Shown in pieces: positions 36,186 to 44,762 of a DNA stretch of 64,000 bases. The first letter of the stretch is position 1, and each line of letters begins with the position of its first letter. The notes below the pieces were generated by a model, which saw nothing but the letters and a program-made list of their open reading frames with translations, searched no databases and was not told the origin of the DNA. The stretch comes from Enterobacteriaceae bacterium 4M9 (GTDB lineage Bacteria > Pseudomonadota > Gammaproteobacteria > Enterobacterales > Enterobacteriaceae): contig JAADJJ010000001.1 of NCBI GenBank assembly GCA_010092695.1, forward strand, positions 2,294,001 through 2,358,000, written 5' to 3'. The translations under genes were made by a program, and so were the position numbers.

Positions 36186-36707
36186 TTACAAGAGCAGGTA
36201 GCCTTCGTGGCGCAGCAGCCACTCTTTTCGCGTAACGCCGCCGGCATAACCGGTCATGGTGCCGTTGCTGCCAATCACCCGATGGCAGGGCACAACAATA
36301 CTTACCGGATTCGAGCCATTGGCGGCTCCCACTGCACGGGCCGCACCGGGTCGACCGAGCTGACTTGCCAGCTCACCATAATGCATGACCTGTCCGCAGG
36401 GGATATTACGCAGTGCCTGCCAGACTTCACGCTGAAACGGCGTGCCTGCCGTGGCGCTGGGCAGTGTGTTAATGGCGGCGAGGTCACCGTCAAAATAGTC
36501 GCTGAGTTTTGCACTCAAGCCGCCAGGGTTACGGCTGGCACGGCGTTCATAGCCAGTTGACCGATAATGAAGTTCCAGCAGTTGTTCCATACGGTCACTG
36601 TGCTCTTCCCACTCTACGGCACGCAGGTTAAACGCTTCATCACAGATAACCCACAGCGGGCCAAGCGGGGTGGCAATTTTATCTTCAAGGAGGAGTAGCA
36701 TGTCCAT
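36186..36707 (-). CDS. ogt: O6-alkylguanine-DNA alkyltransferase Ogt
   Basis: Constitutive suicide repair protein that transfers alkyl groups from O6-alkylguanine or O4-alkylthymine to its own cysteine. The active site IVVPCHRVIGSNG is present, and the helix-turn-helix DNA-binding region includes ARAVGAANGSNP. 173 residues from ATG 36707; an ATG two codons on (36701) gives 171 residues, the E. coli length. Ribosome-binding sites do not clearly decide between them. Confidence 0.95.
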   Translation of the reverse strand: MDMLLLLEDKIATPLGPLWVICDEAFNLRAVEWEEHSDRMEQLLELHYRSTGYERRASRNPGGLSAKLSDYFDGDLAAINTLPSATAGTPFQREVWQALRNIPCGQVMHYGELASQLGRPGAARAVGAANGSNPVSIVVPCHRVIGSNGTMTGYAGGVTRKEWLLRHEGYLLL

Positions 36708-36929
36708 GTCCAGTTATCCGGGTTGGGCTAAAAGCGGCGTTCAGGATATCACGGCTGTTAATAAATCGGAGGGGTAACACAGACTCAGGTGCAACCAACA
36801 GAGCCATAAACAGAAACGAACAGGCACACGGCCTGTTGTAATAATATGCACCGCACTGCCTGCGCTCTGCGTTGAGCTACCGGCCCAGGGCGGCTATAGT
36901 GTGCGGGTAATTTTGTGGCCGGAGGTGTT

Positions 36930-37499
36930 ATGAATCCAGACGACAAAACGCTGTTTCTTGATGCAATGGAAGACGTGAAGCCGCTCAAAACGTGTAGTGG
37001 CGAAACGCGCTGGAATAAGCCTACAACGCTGCGCACGCGCCAGCACCTCGATACCTTACAGCTCGACAACTTTCTCACGACCGGCTATCTCGATATTATC
37101 CCGCCAGGCGAACCGCTGGCGTTTAAGCGCGAAGGTGTGCAGACCGGCGTGCTTGATAAACTGCGTCAGGGCAAGTACCCGCGCCAGGCAAACCTTAACC
37201 TGCTGCGCCAGCCGGTAGAGCAGTGCCGCCAGCAGCTCTATGCCTTTATTCTCCAGGCAAAACGCGATGGCCTGCGTAATCTGTTGATTATTCATGGCCG
37301 CGGCAGAGAGGCGGAGTCTCACGCCAACATCGTGCGCAGCTACGTGGCGCGCTGGCTGACGGAGTTTGACGATGTGCAGGCCTATTGCAGCGCGCAGCCC
37401 CATCACGGCGGCACCGGCGCCTGCTATGTGGCGCTGCGTAAATCGGCGCAGGCGAAGCTTGATAACCGCGAGCGCCATGCCGCACGGCGGGCGCAGTAA
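36930..37499 (+). CDS. smrA: Smr-domain protein SmrA (YdaL)
   Basis: 189-residue protein with a C-terminal Smr (MutS2-related) domain (about residues 85-170; LNLLRQPVEQCRQQL and the LIIHGRGRE loop). E. coli YdaL shows DNA nicking activity in vitro, and its cellular role is unclear. GGAGG eight bases before ATG 36930 decides the start over an upstream in-frame ATG. Confidence 0.92.
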   Translation: MNPDDKTLFLDAMEDVKPLKTCSGETRWNKPTTLRTRQHLDTLQLDNFLTTGYLDIIPPGEPLAFKREGVQTGVLDKLRQGKYPRQANLNLLRQPVEQCRQQLYAFILQAKRDGLRNLLIIHGRGREAESHANIVRSYVARWLTEFDDVQAYCSAQPHHGGTGACYVALRKSAQAKLDNRERHAARRAQ

Positions 37500-37506
37500 G
37501 CAAAAG

Positions 37507-37529
37507 GGCAGCCTCCGGGCTGCCTTTTT
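37507..37529 (+). terminator. Terminator of smrA
   Basis: ggcagcc / ggctgcc stem with a 4-nt loop and five T residues, between converging smrA and pcaR. Confidence 0.8.
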
Positions 37530-37547
37530 GTTTTCACTCTGCATAAA

Positions 37548-38354
37548 TTATTTCAGCAGCAATGACAGCTCCAGCGCGGCGCCCTGTAACGCGGGCAGCA
37601 CCTGCTCGCGCAGCGCCTGGGCTGACACCTGGCCTGCGTGTACGCCCACGTTCAACGCGGCTTCCACCTGGCCATGCGGGTTATAGAGGGGTACCGCAAT
37701 AGAGCGCAGCCCCATCTCCAGTTCCTGATCGTTAAGCGCATAGCCTTGTTGGCGCACTCGCTGTAATTCCTCGCGCAATTTTGTTACGGACCCAATCGTC
37801 TGCGGCGTATAGCAAATCATGTTGATTCGCCCCAGAAAGTCGTTTAACTGCTCCTCTGGCAGGTGGCTTAACAGCACGCGTCCCATTGAGGTTGACCAGG
37901 CGGGCAGGCGGCTGCCCACGTCCAGATCGATAGTCATAATGCGCGCACCAGAGGCGCGGGAAATGTACAGAATATCGTCACCGTCCAGCACGGCAATGGA
38001 GCAGGATTCATTCAGGCGCGTACTCAGCGCCTTTAGTACCGGTTGCGCTGATTTTGCCAGCGGCGTGGAGGCAAGCCAGGCGTGGCCGAGCGATAAAATG
38101 CGCGGGCGTAGCTGGAAGTTTTTGCCGTCTTCGGCGTACACAAAACCGAGTTTGCCCAGCGTGTACAGACAGCGGCGCACCGCTGCACGTGGGATGCCGG
38201 TCTTTTGGCTAATTTGCGAAATCGACAGCACCCGACGTTGTGGCGTAAAGGCCTGAATCACTTCCAGTCCGCGCGCCAGCGAAGCCATAAAATTGGGGTC
38301 GCCTTTAAACGGGTCTCGCTCACCACCTGCGTATTGTTCGCGCTCTTGTTCCAT
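37548..38354 (-). CDS. pcaR: PcaR-type IclR-family regulator of the beta-ketoadipate pathway
   Basis: 268 residues: an N-terminal IclR winged helix (ISQISQKTGIPRAAVRRCLYTL, about residues 45-70) and a C-terminal effector domain with the family segments STSMGRVLLSHL and SIAVPLYNPHG. It is divergent from pcaIJFBDC, and the region between contains the 15-bp sequence known as the PcaR/PobR target. In Pseudomonas PcaR responds to beta-ketoadipate; the same is inferred here. Confidence 0.9.
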   Translation of the reverse strand: MEQEREQYAGGERDPFKGDPNFMASLARGLEVIQAFTPQRRVLSISQISQKTGIPRAAVRRCLYTLGKLGFVYAEDGKNFQLRPRILSLGHAWLASTPLAKSAQPVLKALSTRLNESCSIAVLDGDDILYISRASGARIMTIDLDVGSRLPAWSTSMGRVLLSHLPEEQLNDFLGRINMICYTPQTIGSVTKLREELQRVRQQGYALNDQELEMGLRSIAVPLYNPHGQVEAALNVGVHAGQVSAQALREQVLPALQGAALELSLLLK

Positions 38355-38408
38355 TTATTGCCCCTGTTTTTCGCCATCGATCACACTCTGAAGAGAAAGA
38401 TACACGAT

Positions 38409-38442
38409 GTTCGATAATCGCACCATATTTCGATTATCGCCC
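38409..38442. promoter_or_regulatory. PcaR operator, two tandem copies
   Basis: GTTCGATAATCGCAC at 38409-38423 is identical to the 15-bp PcaR/PobR-type site of pseudomonads as I recall it. A second, imperfect copy TTTCGATTATCGCCC lies at 38428-38442, so the two repeat every 19 bp (about two helical turns) on one face of the DNA. The block is midway between pcaR and pcaI. Confidence 0.8.
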
Positions 38443-38524
38443 TTGACCGTTATCGCGAGCAGGCTCACATTCTGAACAAAGAACGCAACGTTGTGCGATG
38501 CCCGCACAATCCGGGAGCAGAGTA

Positions 38525-39214
38525 ATGATTGATAAGAGTGTGACTTCGCCTGAAGAAGCCGTCGCTGATATTCACGACGGTGCCACCATTATGATCGGCG
38601 GTTTTGGCCCTGCGGGTCAGCCCACCACGCTGATTGATGCGCTGATTGCCCACGGCGCGAGCAATCTCACCATCATTAATAACAACGCCGGTAACGGCGA
38701 AGTTGGCCTGGCGGCGCTGCTCAAGGCGGGCCGGGTGCGCAAGATGATTTGTTCCTTTCCACGCCAGGTGGATTCACAAATTTTTGACGATCTTTATCGT
38801 CGCGGCGAAGTCGAGCTGGAACTGGTGCCGCAGGGCAACCTGGCCGCGCGCATCCAGGCCGCAGGCTCAGGTCTTGGCGCGGTGTTTACACCTACCGGTT
38901 ATGGGACGCCGCTCGCTGAAGGCAAAGAAACACGCGAAATCGACGGTCGTCATTACGTACTGGAATATCCAATTAAAGCTGACTTTGCACTGATCAAAGC
39001 GCACCACGGCGACCGCTGGGGCAATCTGGTTTACCGCAAGGCGGCGCGTAACTTTGGGCCGATTATGGCGACGGCCGCGACCACCACGATTGCGGAAGTC
39101 AGCCGCATTGTGGCGCTGGGCGAACTGGACCCGGAGAACATCGTTACACCGGGAATATTTGTGCAGCGCGTGGTATCGCTCGAACCCTGTGCCCATGCGG
39201 CGCAGCGCGCGTAA
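38525..39214 (+). CDS. pcaI: 3-oxoadipate CoA-transferase subunit A
   Basis: Transfers CoA from succinyl-CoA to 3-oxoadipate, with PcaJ. 229 residues with the family-I CoA-transferase features IMIGGFGPAGQPTTLIDAL and NNNAGNGEVGLA. GGGAG before ATG 38525 and the family start MIDKSV decide against the longer frame. First gene of the pcaIJFBDC operon; pcaJ follows after 10 bp. Confidence 0.94.
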   Translation: MIDKSVTSPEEAVADIHDGATIMIGGFGPAGQPTTLIDALIAHGASNLTIINNNAGNGEVGLAALLKAGRVRKMICSFPRQVDSQIFDDLYRRGEVELELVPQGNLAARIQAAGSGLGAVFTPTGYGTPLAEGKETREIDGRHYVLEYPIKADFALIKAHHGDRWGNLVYRKAARNFGPIMATAATTTIAEVSRIVALGELDPENIVTPGIFVQRVVSLEPCAHAAQRA

Positions 39215-39224
39215 GGAGATGAGA

Positions 39225-39881
39225 ATGCAAAAACTGACCCGTGACGAAATGGCGCAGCGCGTGGCGCGCGACATCCCGGAAGGTGCCTACGTGAACTTAG
39301 GCATTGGTCTGCCAACGCGTATTGCGAACTACCTGCCAGCGGATAAAGAGGTGTTCCTGCACAGCGAAAATGGTCTGCTGGGCATGGGACCCAAACCCGC
39401 GCCGGGCGAGGAAGACCCGGAGCTTATCAACGCCGGTAAAGAGTACGTGACGCTGCTGACCGGCGGCTGCTTTTTCCACCACGGCGACTCCTTTGCCATG
39501 ATGCGTGGTGGCCACCTGGATATCTGCGTGTTAGGTGCCTACCAGGTGTCAGCCAGCGGCGAGCTCGCCAACTGGAGCACCGGCGCACCGGATGCCATCC
39601 CGGCGGTGGGCGGGGCGATGGACCTTGCTATCGGCGCTCGCCAGGTGTTTGTGATGATGGATCATCTGACCCGCGACGGGCAGAGCAAACTGGTAGACAC
39701 CTGCACCTATCCGCTCACTGGCGTGGGTTGCGTCAGCCGCATTTACACCGACCTTGCGGTGATCGATATCACTGAACGTGGGCCGGTGGTGCGCGAGATT
39801 TTCAATGGCCTCTCCTTTGAGGAGTTGCAGCGTATCACTCCGGTCAAACTGACCTTTGAACAACTGGCACAAAGCGCGTAA
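39225..39881 (+). CDS. pcaJ: 3-oxoadipate CoA-transferase subunit B
   Basis: Catalytic subunit, 218 residues. The active-site glutamate lies in LHSENGLLGMGP, and VNLGIGLPT is the glycine-rich start of the domain. AAGGAG seven bases before ATG 39225 supports the start. Confidence 0.94.
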   Translation: MQKLTRDEMAQRVARDIPEGAYVNLGIGLPTRIANYLPADKEVFLHSENGLLGMGPKPAPGEEDPELINAGKEYVTLLTGGCFFHHGDSFAMMRGGHLDICVLGAYQVSASGELANWSTGAPDAIPAVGGAMDLAIGARQVFVMMDHLTRDGQSKLVDTCTYPLTGVGCVSRIYTDLAVIDITERGPVVREIFNGLSFEELQRITPVKLTFEQLAQSA

Positions 39882-39890
39882 GGAACTATG

Positions 39891-41093
39891 ATGAATCAGG
39901 CATTTATCTGCGATGCAGTGCGTACTCCCTTTGGCCGCTTTGGTGGCACGCTTGCCACCGTGCGGGCCGACGACCTGGCGGCGCTGCCGCTCAAGGCGCT
40001 GATAGCGCGCCATCCGAATCTTGACTGGAGCCAGGTTGACGACGTGCTTTACGGCTGCGCCAACCAGGCGGGTGAAGATAACCGCAACGTGGCGCGCATG
40101 GCGCTGTTACTGGCGGGGCTGCCGGAAACCGTGCCGGGCAGCACGCTTAACCGCCTGTGCGCTTCAAGTCTGGACGCCATTGGTACGGCGGCGCGCGCCA
40201 TTAAAAGCGGTGAGACTAACCTGATGATTGCCGGTGGCGTGGAGAGCATGTCGCGTGCACCGTTTGTTATGGGCAAGGCCGAAACGGCCTTCAGCCGCAG
40301 CGCACGCCTGGAAGACACCACCATTGGCTGGCGTTTTATCAACCCGCAGATGAAGGCCGAGTTTGGTGTTGACTCTATGCCGGAAACGGCAGAAAACGTA
40401 GCAGATGACTTTGCTATCAGTCGCGAAGATCAGGATGCTTTTGCCGTGCGCAGTCAGCTACGCACCGCCAGAGCACAGGAAATGGGGCTGTTTGCCGACG
40501 AGCTTATTCCGGTGTCCATTCCACAGCGTAAGGGCGAACCGCTGCTTTTCACCACTGATGAGCACCCGCGTGCCACGTCGCTGGAAACGCTGGCGAAGCT
40601 TAAAAGCGTGGTGCGTCCCGGCGGTACGGTGACCGCAGGCAATGCGTCAGGCGTTAACGATGGCGCTTGTGCGCTGCTGATTGCCAGCGAACTGGCGATG
40701 CGTACCCATGATTTGCAGCCTCTGGCGCGCGTGGTGGGGGTAGCAACGGCTGGAGTGGCGCCACGTATTATGGGCTTTGGCCCGGCGCCAGCGGTGCGCA
40801 AAGTACTGGCGCAGACCGGGCTCACGCTTGAGCAGATGGATGTGGTTGAACTTAACGAAGCCTTTGCCGCCCAGGCGCTGGCGGTGATGCGCGATCTTGG
40901 CCTGCCGGATGATGCCGAACACGTCAACCCGAACGGTGGCGCAATTGCACTGGGCCATCCGCTGGGGGCGTCTGGCGGGCGTATCGCCATGACGGCGGCG
41001 TACCAGCTTAAGCGTACCGGTGGGCGTTACGCGTTGTGCACCATGTGTATTGGTGTCGGACAGGGGATCGCGCTGATTCTTGAGAGGGTGTAA
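39891..41093 (+). CDS. pcaF: 3-oxoadipyl-CoA thiolase
   Basis: Last step of the pathway: splits 3-oxoadipyl-CoA into succinyl-CoA and acetyl-CoA. 400 residues. Catalytic residues are seen in NRLCASSLDA (nucleophilic Cys about 90), the GHPLGASGGR histidine and the CTMCIGVGQG cysteine. Two ATGs are adjacent (39888, 39891); spacing from AAGGA and the 400-residue length of the Pseudomonas enzyme favour the second. Confidence 0.95.
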   Translation: MNQAFICDAVRTPFGRFGGTLATVRADDLAALPLKALIARHPNLDWSQVDDVLYGCANQAGEDNRNVARMALLLAGLPETVPGSTLNRLCASSLDAIGTAARAIKSGETNLMIAGGVESMSRAPFVMGKAETAFSRSARLEDTTIGWRFINPQMKAEFGVDSMPETAENVADDFAISREDQDAFAVRSQLRTARAQEMGLFADELIPVSIPQRKGEPLLFTTDEHPRATSLETLAKLKSVVRPGGTVTAGNASGVNDGACALLIASELAMRTHDLQPLARVVGVATAGVAPRIMGFGPAPAVRKVLAQTGLTLEQMDVVELNEAFAAQALAVMRDLGLPDDAEHVNPNGGAIALGHPLGASGGRIAMTAAYQLKRTGGRYALCTMCIGVGQGIALILERV

Positions 41094-41102
41094 GGAGCAT
41101 TA

Positions 41103-42446
41103 ATGGGACTGTACTCGTCGCTATTTCACGACTCAACCCTGGCAGATTTTTTCAGCGAACGCGCGACCCTACAGGGGATGCTGGATTTTGAAGCGGCGCT
41201 TGCGCGTGCGCAGGCGCATTGTGGTGTGATCCCGCAGGCGGCGGTAGCGCCCATTGAAGCAGCGTGTCGGACAGAGTGCCTGGATGCCGCTGCACTGGCG
41301 CAGGCTGCAGCCAGTGCGGGTAACCTTGCCATTCCGTTGGTCAAACAGTTAACAGCAGCGGTGAAGGCGCAGGACGAGCAGGCCGCGCGTTACGTGCACT
41401 GGGGCGCAACCAGCCAGGATGCCATTGATACCGGCATGGTTGTGCAACTGCGCGCAGCGCTGGTGCAGGCCGAAATGCTGCTGGTAAAACTCATGCAGGC
41501 ACTGGCGGTACAGGTGCAGACTCATGCCGACAGCGTGATGCCGGGTCGTACCTGGCTTCAGCACGCGCTGCCCACGACTTACGGCCTCAAACTGGCCGGA
41601 ACGCTTGATGCGCTGCTGCGCTGGCATGAACGACTGCAGGAGTTAACGCCGCGGCTGCTGGTATTACAGTTTGGCGGCGCTGCGGGCACGCTCGCCTCAT
41701 TGAAGGAAAACGGCCCGCAGGTGTCGCAGGCGCTGGCGCAGCAACTTAACCTTGCTCTTGCGGATACGCCGTGGCATACCCAGCGCGACCGGCTGCTTGA
41801 GGCCGCAGGGTGGCTGGCAGGCGTTAGCACCACGCTTGGCAAATTTGCCGGGGATTTTGCTTTGCAGATGCAAACCGAAGTTGCCGAAGTTGCCGAGCCA
41901 ACGGCAGAAGGCAAGGGCGGCTCCTCCACCATGCCGCATAAGCGTAATCCGGTGACCTGTGCGGCCATTCTCAGCACCGTGACGCGTATTCCAGGGCTGA
42001 TGGCGACGCTTTATACAGGTCAGCTTCAGCAGCACGAACGCGCCCTTGGCGGCTGGCAGGCAGAGTGGCAGACGCTCCCTGAACTGGCAACGCTGGCTGG
42101 CGGCGTATTGAACAACAGCCTGATGCTGGTGGAAGGCATGCAGGTATTCACTGAACGGATGCGACAGAACCTCGACATCACGCACGGACTGATTATGGCG
42201 GAAGCCGTCACGCTCGCGCTGGCTGAACATATTGGTAAAGCGGAGGCTCATCATCGCATAGAGCAGCTTTGTCACCAGGCGCTGGACGGCGGCAAGCCGC
42301 TGCAAACGCTGCTGGAACAGGACGAACAGGTAAGTCGGTACCTTAGCGGGCAACAGATAGCCCGCCTTCTTGACCCATCCTCGGCTACCGGCAGCGCCAG
42401 CCACTTTTTGCGCCAGGTACTGGTGCGCTTCAGGAATGCATTATGA
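41103..42446 (+). CDS. pcaB: 3-carboxy-cis,cis-muconate cycloisomerase
   Basis: Lactonises beta-carboxymuconate, the ring-cleavage product of protocatechuate. 447 residues of the fumarase/aspartase superfamily, with HWGATSQDAIDTG, GRTWLQHALPTTYGLK and the signature loop GGSSTMPHKRNPV. AAGGAGC precedes the ATG. It overlaps pcaD by 4 bp. Confidence 0.94.
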   Translation: MGLYSSLFHDSTLADFFSERATLQGMLDFEAALARAQAHCGVIPQAAVAPIEAACRTECLDAAALAQAAASAGNLAIPLVKQLTAAVKAQDEQAARYVHWGATSQDAIDTGMVVQLRAALVQAEMLLVKLMQALAVQVQTHADSVMPGRTWLQHALPTTYGLKLAGTLDALLRWHERLQELTPRLLVLQFGGAAGTLASLKENGPQVSQALAQQLNLALADTPWHTQRDRLLEAAGWLAGVSTTLGKFAGDFALQMQTEVAEVAEPTAEGKGGSSTMPHKRNPVTCAAILSTVTRIPGLMATLYTGQLQQHERALGGWQAEWQTLPELATLAGGVLNNSLMLVEGMQVFTERMRQNLDITHGLIMAEAVTLALAEHIGKAEAHHRIEQLCHQALDGGKPLQTLLEQDEQVSRYLSGQQIARLLDPSSATGSASHFLRQVLVRFRNAL

Positions 42447-43198
42447 CAATTCACTATCAACTCGACGGGCGCGCTGATGCGCCGGTTATCGTGCTCTCTA
42501 ACTCGCTCGGCACCACGCTTTCCATGTGGGACGGCCAGATGGAAGCGCTGCTGGCGCATTTTCGCGTGCTGCGTTACGACACTCACGGTCATGGGTGCAC
42601 CACAAAACAGGGTAAAGTCACGCTGGCACAGTTGGGCGAAGACGTGCTGAGCGTGATGACGCAGGCGGGTGTAGAGAAAGCCCACTTCTGCGGTATTTCA
42701 ATGGGCGGTATCACTGGCTTATGGCTGGCGCGCTTTGCGCCGGAGCGTTTTTACAGCGTCACGGTGGCTAACAGCGCGGCTAAAATTGGTGAGCAGGCGA
42801 ACTGGCTGTCACGCGCCCGTACCGTACGCCAGGAAGGCATGGGTGTGGTCGCCGCAGGTTCGGCTGACCGCTGGTTTACTCCGTCGTTTCGCCAGCATCA
42901 TCCGGCAGAGGTTGAGTCGCTGGTACATCAGCTGGCAACCAGCAAGGCAGAAGGTTATGCCGAATGCTGCGAGGCACTGGCCGCCGCCGATTTACGCGCT
43001 GAGGTCGCAGATATTCGCCTGCCGCTGTTGCTGATTGCCGGTGAAGCAGACCCGGTGACCACGGTGCCTGACAGTGAGTTTTTACGCAACCAGGTGCCTG
43101 AGGCAAACCTTGTCCGGCTTCCTGCGTCACATCTGTCGAACATCGAACAACCGGCTCTGTTTAACGCCGCGCTGCTGGGCTTTTTACAAAAGGGATAA
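42443..43198 (+). CDS. pcaD: 3-oxoadipate enol-lactonase
   Basis: Alpha/beta-hydrolase of 251 residues converting 3-oxoadipate enol-lactone to 3-oxoadipate. The nucleophile elbow is GISMGGITG (Ser about 86-87); the acid is probably in GEADPVT, and the histidine in PASHLSNIE. Separate from PcaC here, whereas some bacteria fuse the two. Confidence 0.94.
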   Translation: MTIHYQLDGRADAPVIVLSNSLGTTLSMWDGQMEALLAHFRVLRYDTHGHGCTTKQGKVTLAQLGEDVLSVMTQAGVEKAHFCGISMGGITGLWLARFAPERFYSVTVANSAAKIGEQANWLSRARTVRQEGMGVVAAGSADRWFTPSFRQHHPAEVESLVHQLATSKAEGYAECCEALAAADLRAEVADIRLPLLLIAGEADPVTTVPDSEFLRNQVPEANLVRLPASHLSNIEQPALFNAALLGFLQKG

Positions 43199-43201
43199 CG
43201 T

Positions 43202-43585
43202 ATGAATGACGATGAACGCTATCAGCAGGGCATGGAGGTACGCCGCGCGGTGTTGGGGGATGCCCATGTTGACCGTACGCTGAACAACCTCAGCCCGCTC
43301 AACGAAGAGTTTCAGAACTTCATCACCCGCTACGCCTGGGGTGAAACCTGGACGCGTGAGGGATTAAGCCGCCACACCCGTAGCATGATAACCATCGCCA
43401 TGCTGATAGCGCTTAACCGCGAAGCCGAGCTAAAAATGCACCTGCGCGCCGCGTTTAACAACGGTGTGACGCGCGATGAGCTTAAAGAGCTGATCATGCA
43501 CTCAGCGCTGTATTGCGGCCTGCCCGCCGCCAACGCCACGCTGCACCTGGCGCAACAGGTGTTTGATGAGGTGGATGGGGAGTAG
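43202..43585 (+). CDS. pcaC: 4-carboxymuconolactone decarboxylase
   Basis: Small AhpD-like-fold enzyme of 127 residues that decarboxylates gamma-carboxymuconolactone to the enol-lactone used by PcaD. The segment FITRYAWGETWTREGLSRHTRSM is typical. Only 3 bp after pcaD. Last gene of the operon: pcaG and pcaH, for protocatechuate ring cleavage, are not next to it. Confidence 0.94.
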   Translation: MNDDERYQQGMEVRRAVLGDAHVDRTLNNLSPLNEEFQNFITRYAWGETWTREGLSRHTRSMITIAMLIALNREAELKMHLRAAFNNGVTRDELKELIMHSALYCGLPAANATLHLAQQVFDEVDGE

Positions 43586-44100
43586 TGCGATAGCAGAGGG
43601 CATCCTCATGTGAATAGTCGTTGCTTAACGTATTGGACAGGCGTAAGTGCGGATTTTATTCTGGCGGGTTTCTATAACTCGCCGATTCTTTCATAGATTA
43701 ATCAGTCAAATGCCATTTGTGGATATCCGCTCAGGTTTATTATGGGTTGCTTTAACAAAAAATTCAGTCTGATGGCGACCTGCATAATGTGTATTACGGG
43801 TAAACGTTGATGTTATAAAAATATCATAATGATTTGTAGCAGGGGGAAGGTGCCATTGGCAGTATTTTTCGTCCGTCTGTTATTTCTTTATCCCGCCATT
43901 TTATTATTCCAACAATTTTATGACTGCAGCACTAATAAGCACTGGCATGACAGGCTGTCAGCATATATTGATGGAGTGTGGGGTTGCGCACTTCATAATC
44001 AGGTGTATATTATTTATTGCAAAATGTAAAAGTATGCCGTCTGAAAATGGGCTGCTACTGTAAACACAGCACCGGACGATATTCAAAGGAGTGATCACAC
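43586..44100. other. 515-bp AT-rich gene-free region at the T6SS island boundary
   Basis: Base composition drops sharply after pcaC. It holds a weak pca terminator (43663-43690) and the leader of the next gene. A 66-codon frame (43829-44029) lacks a credible ribosome-binding site and has no recognisable features, so I treat it as non-coding. Confidence 0.5.
43663..43690 (+). terminator. Probable terminator of the pca operon
   Basis: ggcgggtt / aactcgcc 8-bp stem with one G-U pair and a 5-nt loop, followed by gattctt. 77 bp past pcaC. Confidence 0.45.
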
Positions 44101-44502
44101 GTGAGCAAGGATACAGGAGACAAAACCCGCCAACTGATCGCCCGGATAGGTTTGTCATCACGGGATCTTCTTGACCTTCGCCGCCTCTACACATCTGACA
44201 ATAAAAAAGGCGATGCCAGTGACGCTCGTTCGAAAACGCACAAGAATTTTTTAAACTACATTATATTTATGTCTCAGCAGTGCTGGCGTGGTACTACTCT
44301 TGCTGGGCTGTTTGCTTTATCATTCGCTCTGTATGATTTTTATAAAAACAGAGCGGCAGAGAGTGCTGCCATCATTTTCCTGTTGCTTGCGATAATTCTT
44401 TTATTTTGCGTCATTAAAGCGAACGGTGATTTGTTCGGTTTACGATTCAAAACAGCGGTAAAATTGTTTGTGCTGAGGTTTCTGCATCGCTTCTACGGTT
44501 AA
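44101..44502 (+). CDS. Small two-helix membrane protein, candidate T6SS immunity protein
   Basis: 133 residues, no family recognised. The start is GTG with AAAGGAG nine bases upstream. The first 60 residues are charged and cytoplasm-like. Two hydrophobic helices follow (about 62-80 and 88-106), then a basic C-terminus. It is AT-rich like its neighbours and ends 2 bp from the end of the converging effector frame on the other strand. It belongs neither to the pca operon nor to the T6SS machine. A membrane protein next to a putative cargo toxin is the usual form of an immunity gene, but that role is inferred from position only. Confidence 0.55.
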   Translation: MSKDTGDKTRQLIARIGLSSRDLLDLRRLYTSDNKKGDASDARSKTHKNFLNYIIFMSQQCWRGTTLAGLFALSFALYDFYKNRAAESAAIIFLLLAIILLFCVIKANGDLFGLRFKTAVKLFVLRFLHRFYG

Positions 44503-44504
44503 TG

Positions 44505-44762
44505 TTACTTTTTATTCTTAAGAAGGTAATTGTTATCGTTGAAGATAGCATAGAGGTTATATCCTGATTTTCCGACAAGGAATAACTTTACGGGGGTGCT
44601 GGAGGCATAGAATTTTGATTTATAGTCTCGATTCATATAATGAAAAAGTTTATTTGTTCTGGAAGGATCCAGCATGCCCTGACTCACAAGTCGATGGGAG
44701 CTTTCCGTTAAAACAGGTTTTCTGAATGCAGCAAATGAGGTTAAGGAAAAATCGCTGATAGC
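44505..44762 (-). pseudogene. C-terminal remainder of the effector gene, beyond an in-frame TAG
   Basis: 85 codons that continue in exactly the same frame as the gene at 44763-45344, directly after its TAG stop, with no second stop until TAA at 44505. The encoded segment (AISDFSLTSFAAFRKPV ... KLFHYMNRDYKSKFY) reads as the natural C-terminus of the effector. There is a GTG at 44687, but no convincing ribosome-binding site for independent translation. Confidence 0.7.

Noticed and set aside
43829..44029. 66-codon hydrophobic plus-strand frame before the candidate immunity gene
   Set aside because: No reasonable Shine-Dalgarno, no family likeness, AT-rich random-looking sequence.
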